Shown: positions 22,550 through 33,410 of the stretch, in pieces
How the letters are laid out: the number at the start of each line of letters is the position of its first letter
Position numbering within the stretch: position 1 is the stretch's first letter
The notes under the pieces: generated by a model
What the model was told of the DNA's origin: nothing
Seen by the model: only the letters and a program-made list of their open reading frames with translations
Databases searched by the model: none
Origin: Melastoma dodecandrum
Taxonomy: Eukaryota; Streptophyta; Magnoliopsida; Myrtales; Melastomataceae
Assembly: GCA_029817715.1 (NCBI GenBank)
Contig: JARUPY010000539.1
Coordinates: 6,485,501-6,549,500, forward strand
Length of the DNA stretch: 64,000 nucleotides
Reading direction: 5' to 3'
Program-made: the position numbers and the translations under genes

Positions 22550-23004
22550 CTCCCCGTGGAAGCGATCGCCCTGGCCCTTTCCCTGGGAGCGGGTCTCGTG
22601 AAATTTTATTCTGTGGGAAGACGATAACTTACACGGAGGCACGATCGGCATCGAATCTCCGAACCAACGGCTGTAGGGATGAGAGTGCACGCAAGAGCAA
22701 AACAGGAGTGACGAAGAAGGCCAAGGCCAGGACTGTCTCGTACATGTCCGCGAGGTGCGACAAGTGGTACATGCTGGCGTTTGGGCTGGCAAGGTTCCCG
22801 AGCGAGATGGCGATGAGCGACATCAGGAGGAGGCAGGGGAAGGGGAACCGAGGAGCGATCGTCGTGAGCGGGATGAGGAAAGGGAAGGAAGGTGGAGTTT
22901 GGTGGATGGTCAAGGCTTTTGGGCGCAGCAGAAGAGAAGACGAGGGTGTTGTTAGTGCTGGTGCCATGGTCAAAGCCTCCTTCGGCTGCATTCCTAGGTT
23001 GTAA

Positions 23005-24142
23005 TAAAAAGGGAATATTCCACTTCACTACAAAATGTTACTTGAGAATGTTAGTTCTTAGCAGATAATTTTCAAAAATTTTCAGGTAGTATAGTTAAAT
23101 TAGTTTTAGAAACATCGAGCTTCTATTGATTAGAATCGGAAGAAGAAAGGTCGTGTTGACATAAAAGCTTAGCTTTCCCATGACATAGATTATCTCTGGC
23201 CGATTCGATTGCTCAGGACTGCCTACTTAAAAAAGAACATGACCCGCTCCGGTTCTTGCCGCGACCATGAACCGGCAAGTACATACGCGGCCGGACAACG
23301 GTTCCTTCCCGCGATATGCTACAATACGTCGGACTTACAAGGGTGGGGGTTCGTGGAGATCCTACTTTTATGTCACGGGGACAACTCCTCATACGGGAAT
23401 CGTGTTGAGATTCGCCGCCATCCATATCTTTTAATACAAGTCTGCTCTTTCTTCTTCCGTGTGGACCAAGTACAGGACTAATGAAACGATTCGGTCAACA
23501 AAGGGAGCGTATGGCCCCAAGAACGTTCTCTCTCCCTCCAAAAGAAAAACAAAATTTATTACACAACTCTCAGGCGTCACTGATGTCGACTCCTCTACCT
23601 ATCAAGACCCAAATAGAGAATACCAAAAGAAAGGAAAAGAAAATAAATAAAATAAAAGAAGGGAAAGCGAATCCCTATTTTCACGGGGGTAAAGCCGGGT
23701 TTTATGGGATGCCTTTAGTGCCCCCACCCTAAATCAAAGTAAAATTTGCATTTTGCATGCATCCATCCCCAACCCAACTCTTGTCTTCCCAATCATAGCC
23801 AGTAGTACACACACACTTGCAAAAGTCCACATTGAAACCAAGGATTTCGGGGGGGGGGGGGGGAGATTGCTTTGTTTATGCCAGGAATCATGGGATTCCC
23901 AAAATAAATATCAGTCCACGCTCGTTCTCATAAGATCAGGGCACTCCCCAAACATAAAAATGTCTTCGTGTCATGTTCATCCACGACAAGGAGGCATGGA
24001 CTCATCATCCCATTATGTAAAATCATTATTTTGCCCCTTGTCCTGAGGGTTCTTTGTCTTGGCAGGTTACTACTTCCTAGAAAGAGCGCCGCCCCTCTAG
24101 AAAACGCTGTTTCCTTTCCCTCCCGGCTAAATTCAACAACGA
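23005..24142. other. Intergenic: 3' flank of the split gene
   Basis: I find no supported gene. It contains a G homopolymer of about 16-18 bases at about 23850. The short open frames have no recognisable product. Confidence 0.45.
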
Positions 24143-25586
24143 CTCATTTGACGGAAGCGGCTAACGGTACGTGCACGTGGGACTTACGTAGTTTACTACT
24201 TAATACTAAAATTAAGTAGTAAATTTTACTAAAAGTTGACCGTTACTACTCTAGTCAACGCAAAAGTAGTAAAAAAAGTAGTAAATTTTACTACTTATTG
24301 GTCTTCTTTTAGTAAAGTCAACGCAAATGTAGTATAAAATGTCGTAAATTTTACTACTTCTGGACTGTTCACCGCAGTGCAATTTTACTACTTTTACGCT
24401 GACTTTACTAAAACCTCATTTTTAGTAAAGTCAACGTAGAAGTAGTAAAAAAAGTAGTAAAATTTACTACTTTTTTTACTACATTTGCGTTGACTTTACT
24501 AAGAAAACCACACTTTTAGTAAAGTCAACGTAAAAGTAGTATAAAAAGTAGTAAAATTTACTACTTTTAACTGTACAATTATGTCGATAAGTAGTAATTG
24601 TTTACTACTTTCGTTGTGATTTTTAGTAAAATTATGTTTGAGTTGGTAAAATTGGTAGTAAACAGGTAGGGTTTGTCGTAAATGTTTACTACTTTAAGCA
24701 TGTTTTTACTAAAATAAGTAGTAAACTGTTACTACTTTATCGGCGTTGACTAAGAAATTTTACTACTTTGAACAGTGTTTCCGAACCTAACTCCGAACCT
24801 AATTATTCTAAATTTTGATGTGAAATGACTATTTTGCCCCGGTTACTATGATCGTGGACAGTGACACAAACCTATGATCGTGGTAACCGGGGCAAAATAG
24901 TCATTTCACATCAAAATTTAGAATAATTAGGTTCGGAGTTAGGTTCGAAAACACTGTTCAAAGTAGTAAAATTTCTTAGTCAACGCCGATAAAGTAGTAA
25001 CAGTTTACTACTTATTTTAGTAAAAACATGCTTAAAGTAGTAAACATTTACGACAAACCCTACCTGTTTACTACCAATTTTACCAACTCAAACATAATTT
25101 TACTAAAAATCACAACGAAAGTAGTAAACAATTACTACTTATCGACATAATTGTACAGTTAAAAGTAGTAAATTTTACTACTTTTTATACTACTTTTACG
25201 TTGACTTTACTAAAAGTGTGGTTTTCTTAGTAAAGTCAACGCAAATGTAGTAAAAAAAGTAGTAAATTTTACTACTTTTTTTACTACTTCTACGTTGACT
25301 TTACTAAAAATGAGGTTTTAGTAAAGTCAGCGTAAAAGTAGTAAAATTGCACTGCGGTGAACAGTCCAGAAGTAGTAAAATTTACGACATTTTATACTAC
25401 ATTTGCGTTGACTTTACAAAAAGAAAACCAATAAGTAGTAAAATTTACTACTTTTTTTACTACTTTTGCGTTGACTAGAGTAGTAACGGTCAACTTTTAG
25501 TAAAATTTACTACTTAATTTTAGTATTAAGTAGTAAACTACGTAAGTCCCACGTGCACGTACCGTTAGCCGCTTCCCTCATTTGAC
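24143..25586. mobile_element. 1.4 kb foldback element, Mutator-like MITE type
   Basis: The element (24153-25576) is one long inverted repeat. Its ends are GGAAGCGGCTAACGGTACG and the reverse complement, and it is flanked by perfect 10 bp duplications CTCATTTGAC (24143-24152 and 25577-25586). The arms are each about 690 bp, nearly identical by eye, and meet around a loop at about 24846-24883. The arms are built from near-palindromic subunits such as AGTAGTAAAATTTACTACT, spaced by TTAGTAAAGTCAACG blocks. No coding sequence is present. Terminal repeats of this length and a 9-11 bp duplication fit Mutator-like non-autonomous elements; the family call is inference. A transcript through it would fold into a very long hairpin. 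Confidence 0.85.
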
Positions 25587-25937
25587 TAATGTCCAAACCC
25601 CTTCACCACATCACATCCCTAAAGAAAAAAAAAAACACGAAAGATCAAGCACAACCCCATCTAGAAGACCCCACTTTATCAAACAGAAGCATCGTCATCA
25701 ACAAACCACTGTTCACATTTGTTGTTACAACATTTCATCCTTAGTCAGTCCATCTAGAAGCCTATCCCTCCCTCTCCTCTAGACAACTTCTTACGGCTGC
25801 AACAAAAAACTCCCCGTCTATCCCATTTATATTCATCCCCCAAGTTGCCATAATTCTCTAAAGAGAGTCGCTTCCCTTCAGACCATACCTCTTTCCTAGA
25901 GCCCAAAATTTTAGTTCCCTTCGTTTTTGTCCAAAAG
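25587..25937. other. Upstream region of the 25938 gene
   Basis: A stretch of 350 bp without a gene. Its last part is pyrimidine-rich, as in many plant 5' leaders (CTCTCCTCT, CTCCCCGTC). A possible TATA-like TTTATATTC lies near 25826. Confidence 0.4.
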
Positions 25938-26735
25938 ATGGGTTGTCCGAATTCCGACCAAACCCATGTCCCAGATCACGCGGAAGAGGACGTTGAAGAT
26001 GGAGTAGAGACCCTTTCTCTCTGCGACCTTGCTTTATATGGGGACGGTGATGCTGCCGGGAAATGTGATGAGGGTCGTTGCTCCACGTCTAGCGAGGAGA
26101 AGTGTGAACAGGAATTGTTCGAGTTCTCGAGTGGGGAGCTCGGGTCTGCTCCCATTCAGAGAGCGGAGAAGATAGTGTTCTGCGGCAGGATCATACATTT
26201 CCAGGATCGGCAGCCGCCCATGCTCTGTGTAGCGAAGAGCCCGGTAAAGGATTGTCCGAGGAAGGAGACAAGCACAGTGACAACGATTTGTAGGACAAAC
26301 AGGAGGAGGTTGTTCCGGTGGAGGTTGCGTCTTTTCAGGAAGCCCAGAATGAGTGGCTACCACAAGATGAAAGGGGGAGGTGACGATGACGACCCCCCGG
26401 GTCGGAAGCAGAAACAGACAAGGAAGACTTATTCTCGGGGGGTGTCCGGGAAATGGTACTTCCTCATGTTCGGGTCGGCCAGGTTCCCGGTGGAAATGGG
26501 ACTGCAGGACATAAAGTCGAGACAGGGCCGGAGGACGAATCCGTCGAAGCTGTTCGGGTTGTCGGACTATGCCGAATCGGAGGCTGGGTACAACGAAACG
26601 ACTCGCTCGACTACTCGCTCGTGGGGCTTGACGAACCTTCTGAGGTGTCTGAATTGTGGAAACGGTCATCACGACAACAGCAGCCACAGGAACGCCGTCG
26701 TGAAGGTCTCAAACGGCTGCTTCCCCAGAAGATGA
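25938..26735 (+). CDS. Uncharacterised plant protein, intact paralogue of the split gene
   Basis: A single exon of 265 codons, starting MGCPNSDQTHV and ending NGCFPRR. An acidic N-terminus contains ETLSLCDLALYGDGD. Further on are KIVFCGRIIHF, a basic central part (RTNRRRLFRWRLRLFRK) that may be a nuclear-localisation or membrane-contact segment, GKWYFLMFGSARFPVEM with QDIKSRQG, and a Cys-containing C-terminus. These blocks occur in the same order in the gene split at 9663/22550, so the two are tandem duplicates. I recognise no catalytic motif or named domain and give no function. The start is supported by the pyrimidine-rich leader and by the paralogue's Met at the same relative position. Confidence 0.8.
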   Translation: MGCPNSDQTHVPDHAEEDVEDGVETLSLCDLALYGDGDAAGKCDEGRCSTSSEEKCEQELFEFSSGELGSAPIQRAEKIVFCGRIIHFQDRQPPMLCVAKSPVKDCPRKETSTVTTICRTNRRRLFRWRLRLFRKPRMSGYHKMKGGGDDDDPPGRKQKQTRKTYSRGVSGKWYFLMFGSARFPVEMGLQDIKSRQGRRTNPSKLFGLSDYAESEAGYNETTRSTTRSWGLTNLLRCLNCGNGHHDNSSHRNAVVKVSNGCFPRR

Positions 26736-27052
26736 TGATGATCATCATCAATGCTTATGGTTAAAAGGCAGGCAGGGATTAGAATAGAACACAATGATTA
26801 GCGCTGGATTATGATCTTTTCTGAGCATCATGATCGGCCTACGTTGGATTAAATCGAGTGATTCTTATTCGAGTCTTATATAATAAATAGATAGTTATGA
26901 GTAGTGAACGTAAATCATGATTGATTAAACGTCGCGCGTGGCGTTAATCGGACGGTCGACGTTGATTCCCAGTGCACGCCGCGTCATCATACCCATTTCG
27001 GGAACAATTAATCTCGACTGTCGAATGTGATCGAATCGGACGGTGAACGAAT
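26736..27052. other. Intergenic and EF1A promoter region
   Basis: This covers the 3' flank of the 25938 gene and the upstream region of EF1A. I see no gene in it. Confidence 0.45.
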
Positions 27053-27061
27053 AAACCCTAG
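27053..27061 (+). promoter_or_regulatory. telo-box in the EF1A promoter
   Basis: AAACCCTAG lies about 110 bp before the leader intron. Telo-boxes of this form are established elements in plant EF1A and ribosomal-protein gene promoters, linked to expression in dividing cells. Confidence 0.6.
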
Positions 27062-27173
27062 CGTCGTCTCCAAAGCCCGGCATGTATAGGACGGAGCGAT
27101 CAGTGGTCCTTCCGCTCCGCCAGACGCCGCTGAGCTGATCGTTCCTCGAACCTTTGCTTCTTCCTCCTACGAG

Positions 27174-27439
27174 GTACGGTTTTGGAGAGTGTTTTACCTC
27201 GCGACGGTAGTCGGTTTGTGGATCTTCTTAGTGGACGGTGTTGTTTGTGATGGATTCGTTGGATAGTGGAATCCGGGGTGAGTTTCTGTAGGATGTTCCT
27301 CGACGGTTTAGGATTATAATTCGGTCGGTGTCGATGATGGTGGTTTTAGGAATTATTCTTTTGTTGATGTCATGTCTGTTGGGACTAGCTTGGATTTTTC
27401 GCGTGTTTTGACAGTGGCGGTGGTAAATTTCCTGTGCAG
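27174..27439 (+). other. EF1A 5' leader intron
   Basis: A GAG|GTACGG donor at 27174 and a TGTGCAG acceptor at 27439 enclose 266 bp just before the EF1A start codon. Plant EF1A genes usually carry such a leader intron, which enhances expression. Inferred from splice signals and family habit. Confidence 0.65.
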
Positions 27440-27457
27440 TAACGGTGAAAATCTATC

Positions 27458-28887
27458 ATGGGGAAGGAGAAAGTTCACATCAACATTGTGGTCATCGGCC
27501 ATGTCGACTCCGGAAAGTCGACCACCACTGGGCACTTGATCTACAAGCTGGGAGGCATCGACAAGCGTGTGATTGAGAGGTTCGAGAAGGAGGCTGCTGA
27601 GATGAACAAGCGGTCTTTCAAGTACGCCTGGGTGCTCGACAAGCTTAAGGCCGAGCGCGAACGTGGTATCACCATTGATATTGCCCTGTGGAAGTTCGAG
27701 ACCACCAAGTACTACTGCACGGTCATTGATGCTCCCGGACACCGTGACTTTATCAAGAACATGATTACGGGTACTTCCCAGGCTGACTGTGCCGTCCTCA
27801 TCATTGATTCCACCACTGGTGGTTTTGAGGCTGGTATCTCCAAGGATGGACAGACTCGCGAGCATGCTCTTCTGGCCTTCACCCTCGGTGTCAAGCAGAT
27901 GATCTGCTGCTGCAACAAGGTATATTTGCAAATTTTTTTGTTGGTTCTACAGGCTCACTTTGATCGAAGTGATTTACAAATACATGATTGATTTTGCAGA
28001 TGGATGCCACCACCCCCAAGTACTCAAAGGCCAGGTACGATGAAATTGTGAAGGAAGTCTCTTCCTATCTGAAGAAGGTCGGATACAACCCCGAGAAGAT
28101 CCCATTTGTCCCCATTTCTGGATTTGAGGGTGACAACATGATCGAGAGATCCACCAACCTCGACTGGTACAAGGGACCTACCCTGCTCGAGGCTCTTGAC
28201 CTGATCCAGGAGCCCAAGAGACCCTCGGACAAGCCTCTCCGTCTTCCCCTTCAGGATGTTTACAAGATCGGAGGCATCGGAACTGTTCCCGTGGGCCGGG
28301 TGGAAACTGGGATCCTGAAGCCTGGAATGGTGGTCACTTTTGGTCCCACTGGGTTGACCACCGAAGTTAAGTCTGTGGAGATGCACCACGAGGCGCTTCA
28401 GGAGGCTCTTCCTGGGGACAATGTCGGGTTCAACGTGAAGAACGTTGCTGTGAAGGATCTGAAGCGTGGTTTCGTTGCCTCCAACTCCAAGGATGACCCT
28501 GCCAGGGAGGCTGCCAACTTCACTTCTCAGGTCATCATCATGAACCACCCTGGCCAGATCGGCAACGGATATGCCCCGGTCCTCGACTGCCACACCTCGC
28601 ACATAGCTGTCAAGTTTGCGGAGCTGTTGACCAAGATCGACAGGCGGTCTGGTAAGGAGCTGGAGAAGGAGCCGAAGTTCTTGAAGAATGGCGATGCAGG
28701 GATGGTGAAGATGATCCCCACCAAACCCATGGTGGTGGAGACTTTCTCGGAGTACCCACCACTGGGAAGGTTTGCGGTCAGGGACATGAGGCAGACGGTT
28801 GCAGTGGGAGTGATCAAGAGCGTGGACAAGAAGGATCCTTCTGGAGCCAAGGTCACCAAGTCTGCTGCCAAGAAGGGGGGGAAGTGA
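27458..28887 (+). CDS. EF1A: Elongation factor 1-alpha
   Basis: Exons 27458-27919 and 28000-28887, joined by an 80 bp phase-0 intron, give 449 residues, the standard plant length. GTP-binding motifs are all present: GHVDSGKST (G1), the switch region with [14 protein letters not shown] (G3), and NKMD spanning the splice junction (G4). The beta-barrel domains follow ([37 protein letters not shown]). The C-terminus is basic (SAAKKGGK). The protein delivers aminoacyl-tRNA to the cytosolic ribosome using GTP. The intron after CCCNK is at the conserved plant position. The frame is intact. Confidence 0.98.
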
Positions 28888-29499
28888 ATCGTGCAGTCAA
28901 CCACCATTGTCTCCTTGTCGTCTCAAGACTATCTTTGTCGCCTGGATGAAGCTTTTGCTGTTATCTTTGGCTTGTGTGTGAGTCGTTGTTGCGGTCCTCC
29001 TTTGTTTTATGGTCGTCTGCCCGTTTGTTTGCCGTCTTCGAGCTGCTGGCTGGAGAACTGGGTGCTCGATAGGCGGTGGCGGGTTATTGCTTTCTCTTTG
29101 TCAGTTTGAATTCCCTTTTCTTGTTTTGTGTTATGTGGTCGGCGGAATTTGTTGTAACTTCTGCACAACTTGAGCGATGTGTGGTTTTATATTTCGGAAT
29201 GCCCTTCCCCCTTTTGTGCTTCACCCTTAATATTTTGATCACATCTCTATTGACCCAATTATCGTCTTGGGCCCTGAAGTTACGTAACTGTCCTCGTTGT
29301 TGTCGGTGGTCGTCCCCGGCAGGCTCCATCTTCCCTCGGTTTCCTCCCGCGAACTTGTTCTGATCGTCTTTTCAGCTCTCCCTCTTTCCCTTGGCTTCCG
29401 ACCTTCGTTGCTTCCATTTCTATTCGCCTAAGACCGCCGTCCTCGTTTCTTGTGTGATACGCCACTTTTCGGCTACTCTAGTCGGAGCTTACGTGATCA
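28888..29499. other. EF1A 3' UTR and spacer to the GTE gene
   Basis: A T-rich stretch up to about 29250, typical of an EF1A 3' UTR, then the presumed promoter and leader of the bromodomain gene. No other gene seen. Confidence 0.5.
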
Positions 29500-30006
29500 A
29501 TGGAAGCAGCAGCTACGGTACGGATACCTCGGTTCCGGATGCCGCTGCTGCTGCCCCCTCCGCAGTGGATGGAGATGGGGGTCGTCCTAGGGTTGACGAG
29601 ACCGAGGTCGAGGGTTTTAGGCATCACGTCGACGTGATCCTGTCGAAGGTCGATCCGGCTGGGATTTTGTTCCAATTCGCTTTGTATTGGAGGTTTGCTC
29701 CTGCTCTCGGACTGGATTCTGTTCGTTCGGTTAACATAAATTGAAGATTCTTAGCGATTGTGCAAAACGCCTGACGAGTGTTGCATGAGGATGCTCTTTA
29801 ATGATTTAATATGAGCCTAAGTTATTGTTGTTTTATGCCGGGCGATTGTTGACCTGCACATGGGCATCTGGCCTTTCTGGATGTTGTTCTGTTAATGTTT
29901 GTGGCTCTTATGTGCTGATTTTAGCATTTTCCGCTATGCAGTTGGAGCAACAGGTGAAGGAAGTCGAGCAGTTTTACTTTGATGTGGCGAAAAAGCAAGC
30001 ACATCC

Positions 30007-31023
30007 TGTTCGCGTAGAAAACGGACCACGTCGGAAATATTTGGCAATTGGACTCACAGGGAAATGTATGTGGTCGCCAGAAAGATGAATTTCAATAATA
30101 AAAGATACGACTGTACAAATTCAGAGTTTCGAAAGAGAACTTAGAATCTTACAGCCATAAAAATGAACGAAAAAGGGGGTGATACGGCTGATGTAGGCGT
30201 CGTAGACTCGCTGCTGACGTCGTAGACTCGCTACAGTGCGCTGCGCTGTAGACTTGTGTGACAGTGGAAGTGCTGACGGAGGGTTGTTACCCCGGTTACG
30301 GTTGCTCGTCGGGATGGTGGAAGTGCTGGCGGAGGATTGTTGCCCCGGTTACGGTTGCTCGCCGGGACGGTGGAAGTGCTAGCAGAGGGTTGTTGCCCCG
30401 GTTACGGTTGCTTGCCGGGACAGTGGAAGTGCTGACGAAAGGTAATCACCAAAGCTACGGTTGCTCACTCTAGTGTTGAAGGTAGTGACCAAATAACCCA
30501 GGCCGAGGTATCTACTAAAGTCTAAGGGTGACGAGCAATGCAAATCTGTGTTTGGCTTATTGATCGTGATTTTTCCTAAGGAGAATCTGTTCCCCTTTTA
30601 TACTGAATCTTGCAAGGCTTGAGTGCTGAACACGTTTGACATGTTCTTAGGATATTTTGAAGGTCGTGGTCCTCTCAATCAATTCCCTAGAATCTTGGTA
30701 ACAACCTGACTAGTATACGTGGCTTTTATCCGACTTAACCACTTCTCTTTCTTAAATTAATTATATTAAATCAAATCCTTAGATTTTCCTCTATCTGAAG
30801 ATCTTTCCAAATGGGAACGTGGCCCCATAATCTTCTTCCCGAAAATCTTGGAGTCAAGATCTTTTCTGACCCTCGTAGACACGGACCCTCGTAGACTTAG
30901 ACCCCGTAGACTTGATCCCGACAGTCCTTTGTAGACTTAGTATTTCTCTGGCGGGTTCACACAAAAGTGAGCTTGGACTTATGTTTTCTTATAATTAAGC
31001 CCAAGATTTTTGCCATGTCAACA
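30007..31023 (-). repeat. 3' LTR of element B
   Basis: Begins TGTTCGCGTAG and ends GTCAACA in plus-strand reading. It contains GTAGAC motifs near 30200-30250 and again at 30870-30940 (U3), and about three copies of a ~50 bp unit with TTGTTGCCCCGGTTACGG (30280-30440). Confidence 0.9.
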
Positions 31024-31139
31024 TAAGCCCCCCTCTTAGGGTGAGACGATCTTAGCTGAGAGTCTAACCCAGCATTGTGAAGTGGTTTGGATTACGAATA
31101 AAGAAACTTAAAACGAAAGGAACTTTGGGGATTTAAAAC

Positions 31140-32192
31140 CTAACGCCAAATTGCGTGATCCCATGGTATTTGCCAAACTCTATAAGCCCGTGTAGGTTGG
31201 ATCACTATGTCTATGTACTTATTTTGTTGTGCAAGACGTTGTCTTAAATCGTGTTGCAAGCCATCCGGGTCAAAGGACAAGTGGCACCATAATAATGGGT
31301 TGGCCATTATTGTTTCTCCAGGCGCCCATAGTTCATGCTCGGGAATTTCAAGGTTCTCTACGAAGTTAACCTCTGGTTGGAAAGTATGAAAAGTATGAAT
31401 TGTAATTTCATTTTTTAATGGTTGGACGTCGATTACACGCACATAATTTGGCATAACTTGTTCTACCACTTGTACCCCAACATCTTTAAGGGTTGGCAGA
31501 CCAAATTGCTTAACTTTATCAACCTCTAGCGACGGGTTTATTCTGACATCTACATCAATAGGAGATGTTGTTATGGGCACGTACTCCTCCGTGGGTGTTT
31601 TTGGTACGAATGAATAATTTGTTACGGGAGGTTCGGGAGTGGGGATATAACCCTCGACGGAAGGTTCCGTATGAAAACTCTCTCTTCGTCGATATAAATG
31701 AGCATTGTTCGCATACTCATTTATTTTGAAGCCCCCATAAGTAAAGTTTTCGAAAACTTGTGCCGGGACGAAAGAGCTGGGCTGCCTGGCTCTATTGGCT
31801 TTATGAGTATACTCGTCCCAATCTACATCGTCGTTGTCATAGACATGGTCAGGACTGATCATTTTCGTAGACTCGTCACGAGTCCTTTCCCAGTTTTTTG
31901 GCTTTGCAGCAGCGCTTGGCCGGTTTAAGGCACTGATTTGCTCCAGTATCTGAATTATATTGTCTTGTAGCCTAGTGAAACGCCTGTCCATCAAGTTTTT
32001 CGTATCATTAAATTCTTTATAGAAATCAAGCCTAGTGAGTTGAGTATGTGCCCCGAAAGAGTGTTGAGTTGCAGCCACTTGGCTTCCTAGAGCCGTGGTC
32101 TCCTCCTTTGCGTATCCTGCTATATTCTGACCGTCTCCATCTAATGGAGGTGGAGGGTCGCGATTAACCCAACTCTTGGTATTCTTTGCCAT
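31140..32192 (-). CDS. Truncated gag of element B
   Basis: A minus-strand frame of 350 codons starting MAKNTKSWVNRDPPPPLDGDG. This start block is shared with the gag of element D at 56542. TRLDFYKEFNDTKNLMDRRF also aligns with element D. The C-terminal part jumps to a segment matching the later gag-protease spacer (IHTFHTFQPEVNFVENL) and stops, so the capsid core is deleted. I take the Met at 32192 because it matches the gag start of element D; the longer frame from 32273 reaches into the LTR. Confidence 0.75.
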   Translation of the reverse strand: MAKNTKSWVNRDPPPPLDGDGQNIAGYAKEETTALGSQVAATQHSFGAHTQLTRLDFYKEFNDTKNLMDRRFTRLQDNIIQILEQISALNRPSAAAKPKNWERTRDESTKMISPDHVYDNDDVDWDEYTHKANRARQPSSFVPAQVFENFTYGGFKINEYANNAHLYRRRESFHTEPSVEGYIPTPEPPVTNYSFVPKTPTEEYVPITTSPIDVDVRINPSLEVDKVKQFGLPTLKDVGVQVVEQVMPNYVRVIDVQPLKNEITIHTFHTFQPEVNFVENLEIPEHELWAPGETIMANPLLWCHLSFDPDGLQHDLRQRLAQQNKYIDIVIQPTRAYRVWQIPWDHAIWR

Positions 32193-32232
32193 GTGAGTAT
32201 TAACTCGGCTCCCACTGTGGTCGCTAAAGACG

Positions 32233-33410
32233 TGTTCGTGTAGAAAACGGACCACGTCGGAAATATTTGGCAATTGGACTCACAGGGAAATGTATGTGGT
32301 CGCCAGAAAAATGAATTTCAATGATAAAAGATACAACTGTACTAATTCAGAGTTTCGAAAGAGAACTTAGAATCTTACAGCCATAAAAATGAACGAAAAA
32401 GGGGTGATACGGCTGACGTAGGCGTCGTAGACTCGCTGCTGGCGCCGTAGACTCGCTGCTGGCGTCGTAGACTCGCTGCTGACGTCGTAGACTCGCTACA
32501 GTACGCTGCGCTGCAGACTTGTGTGACGGTGAAAGTGTTGGCGGAGGGTTGTTGCCCCGGTTACGGTTGCTCGCCGGGACGGTGGAAGTGCTGGCGGAGG
32601 GTTGTTGCCCCGGTTACGGTTGCTCGCTGGGACGGTGGAAGTGCTGGCGGAGGGTTGTTGCCCCGGTTACGGTTGCTCGCCGGGACGGTGGAAATGCTCG
32701 TAGAGGGTTGTTGTCCCGGTTACGATTGCTCGCCGGGACGGTGGAAGTGCTGACAGAAGGGAATCACCAAAGCTACGGTTGCTCGCCGGGACGGTGGAAG
32801 TGCTGACAGAAGGGAATCACCAAAGCTACGGTTGCTCACTCTAGTGTTGAAGGTAGTGACCAAATAACCCAGGCCGAGGTATCTACTAAAGTCTAAGGGT
32901 GACGAGCAATGCAAATCTGTGTTTGGCTGATTGATCGTGATTTTTCCTAAGGAGAATCTGTTCCCTTTTTATACTGAATCTTGCAAGGCTTGAGTGCTGA
33001 ACACGTTTGACACGTTCTTAGGATATTTTGAAGGTCGTGGCCCTCTCAATCAATTCCCTAGAATCTTGGTAACAACCTGACTGGTATACGTGGCTTTTAT
33101 CCAACTTAACCACTTCTCTTTCTTAAATTAATTATATTAAATCAAATCCTCAAATTTTCCTCTATCTGAAGATCTTTCAAAATGGGAACGTGGCCCCATA
33201 ATCTTCTTTCCGAAAATTTTGGAGTCAAGATCTTTTCTGACCCTCGTAGACACGGACCCCCGTAGACACGGACCCTCATAGACTTAGACCCCGTAGACTT
33301 GATCCCGGTAGTCCTTTGTAGACTTAGTACTTCTCTGGCGGGTTCACACAAAAGTGGACTTGGACTTATGTTTTCTTATAATTAAGCCCAAGATTTTTGT
33401 CATGTCAACA
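32233..33410 (-). repeat. 5' LTR of element B, with expanded internal repeats
   Basis: 1178 bp against 1017 bp in the other LTR. It carries four TCGTAGACTCGCTGCTG-type units at 32420-32500 instead of two, and about six copies of the ~50 bp GGGACGGTGGAAGTGCTGG...CCCCGGTTACGG unit at 32540-32840. Confidence 0.88.

Larger units (their letters stand above)
9460..23004 (+). pseudogene. Uncharacterised plant gene split by a retrotransposon (paralogue of 25938-26735)
   Basis: The 5' part (9460-9663) encodes 68 codons starting MSISKATDQDP, with EVLSLCDMPLFGDADVYSF and an acidic, serine-rich stretch ending GNSP. The 3' part (22555-23004) continues in the same frame with EILFCGKTI, then CDKWYMLAFGLARFPSEM followed by a DIRRRQGK motif, and ends SFGCIPRL with a stop. 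Between them is a minus-strand LTR retrotransposon flanked by the 5 bp duplication CTCCC (9659-9663 and 22550-22554). Without the insert and one duplication copy the frame runs through with no other lesion, giving about 218 codons. The order SLCD...FCG...KWY...ARFP...DI..RQG...GC.PR matches the intact paralogue downstream, also on the plus strand. Function unknown; I recognise no named domain. Confidence 0.8.
30007..33410 (-). mobile_element. Element B: non-autonomous Tat element, gag fragment only
   Basis: A 3404 bp element between 5 bp duplications CATCC (30002-30006 and 33411-33415), inserted in exon 2 of the GTE gene. The LTRs are 30007-31023 (3' LTR, minus strand) and 32233-33410 (5' LTR). 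They share ends and overall sequence but differ by about 160 bp, mainly in the number of a roughly 50 bp repeat. Inside are only the primer-binding site (about 32210-32227), an N-terminal gag reading frame and a polypurine tract at 31024. Protease, RT, integrase and the antisense PMD gene are absent. It must have moved with proteins supplied by a relative. Confidence 0.92.

Noticed and set aside
22544..23028. Minus-strand frames opposite the 3' half of the split gene
   Set aside because: The plus frame matches the paralogue at 25938; the minus frames do not match anything.
24153..25576. CRISPR-like or satellite array because of many repeated AGTAGTAAA units
   Set aside because: Units are irregular and arranged as mirror-image arms with target duplications; a foldback transposon explains it, and CRISPR does not occur in plant nuclear DNA.
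27353..28907. Minus-strand frames of up to 192 codons opposite EF1A
   Set aside because: Known artefact of EF1A codon use; no independent domain.
28888..29400. Extra coding exon downstream of EF1A
   Set aside because: T-rich and without similarity; fits a 3' UTR.
30258..32806. Tryptophan- and glycine-rich repeated open frames in the LTRs of element B
   Set aside because: Translation of the ~50 bp LTR minisatellite; multiple frames are equally open.
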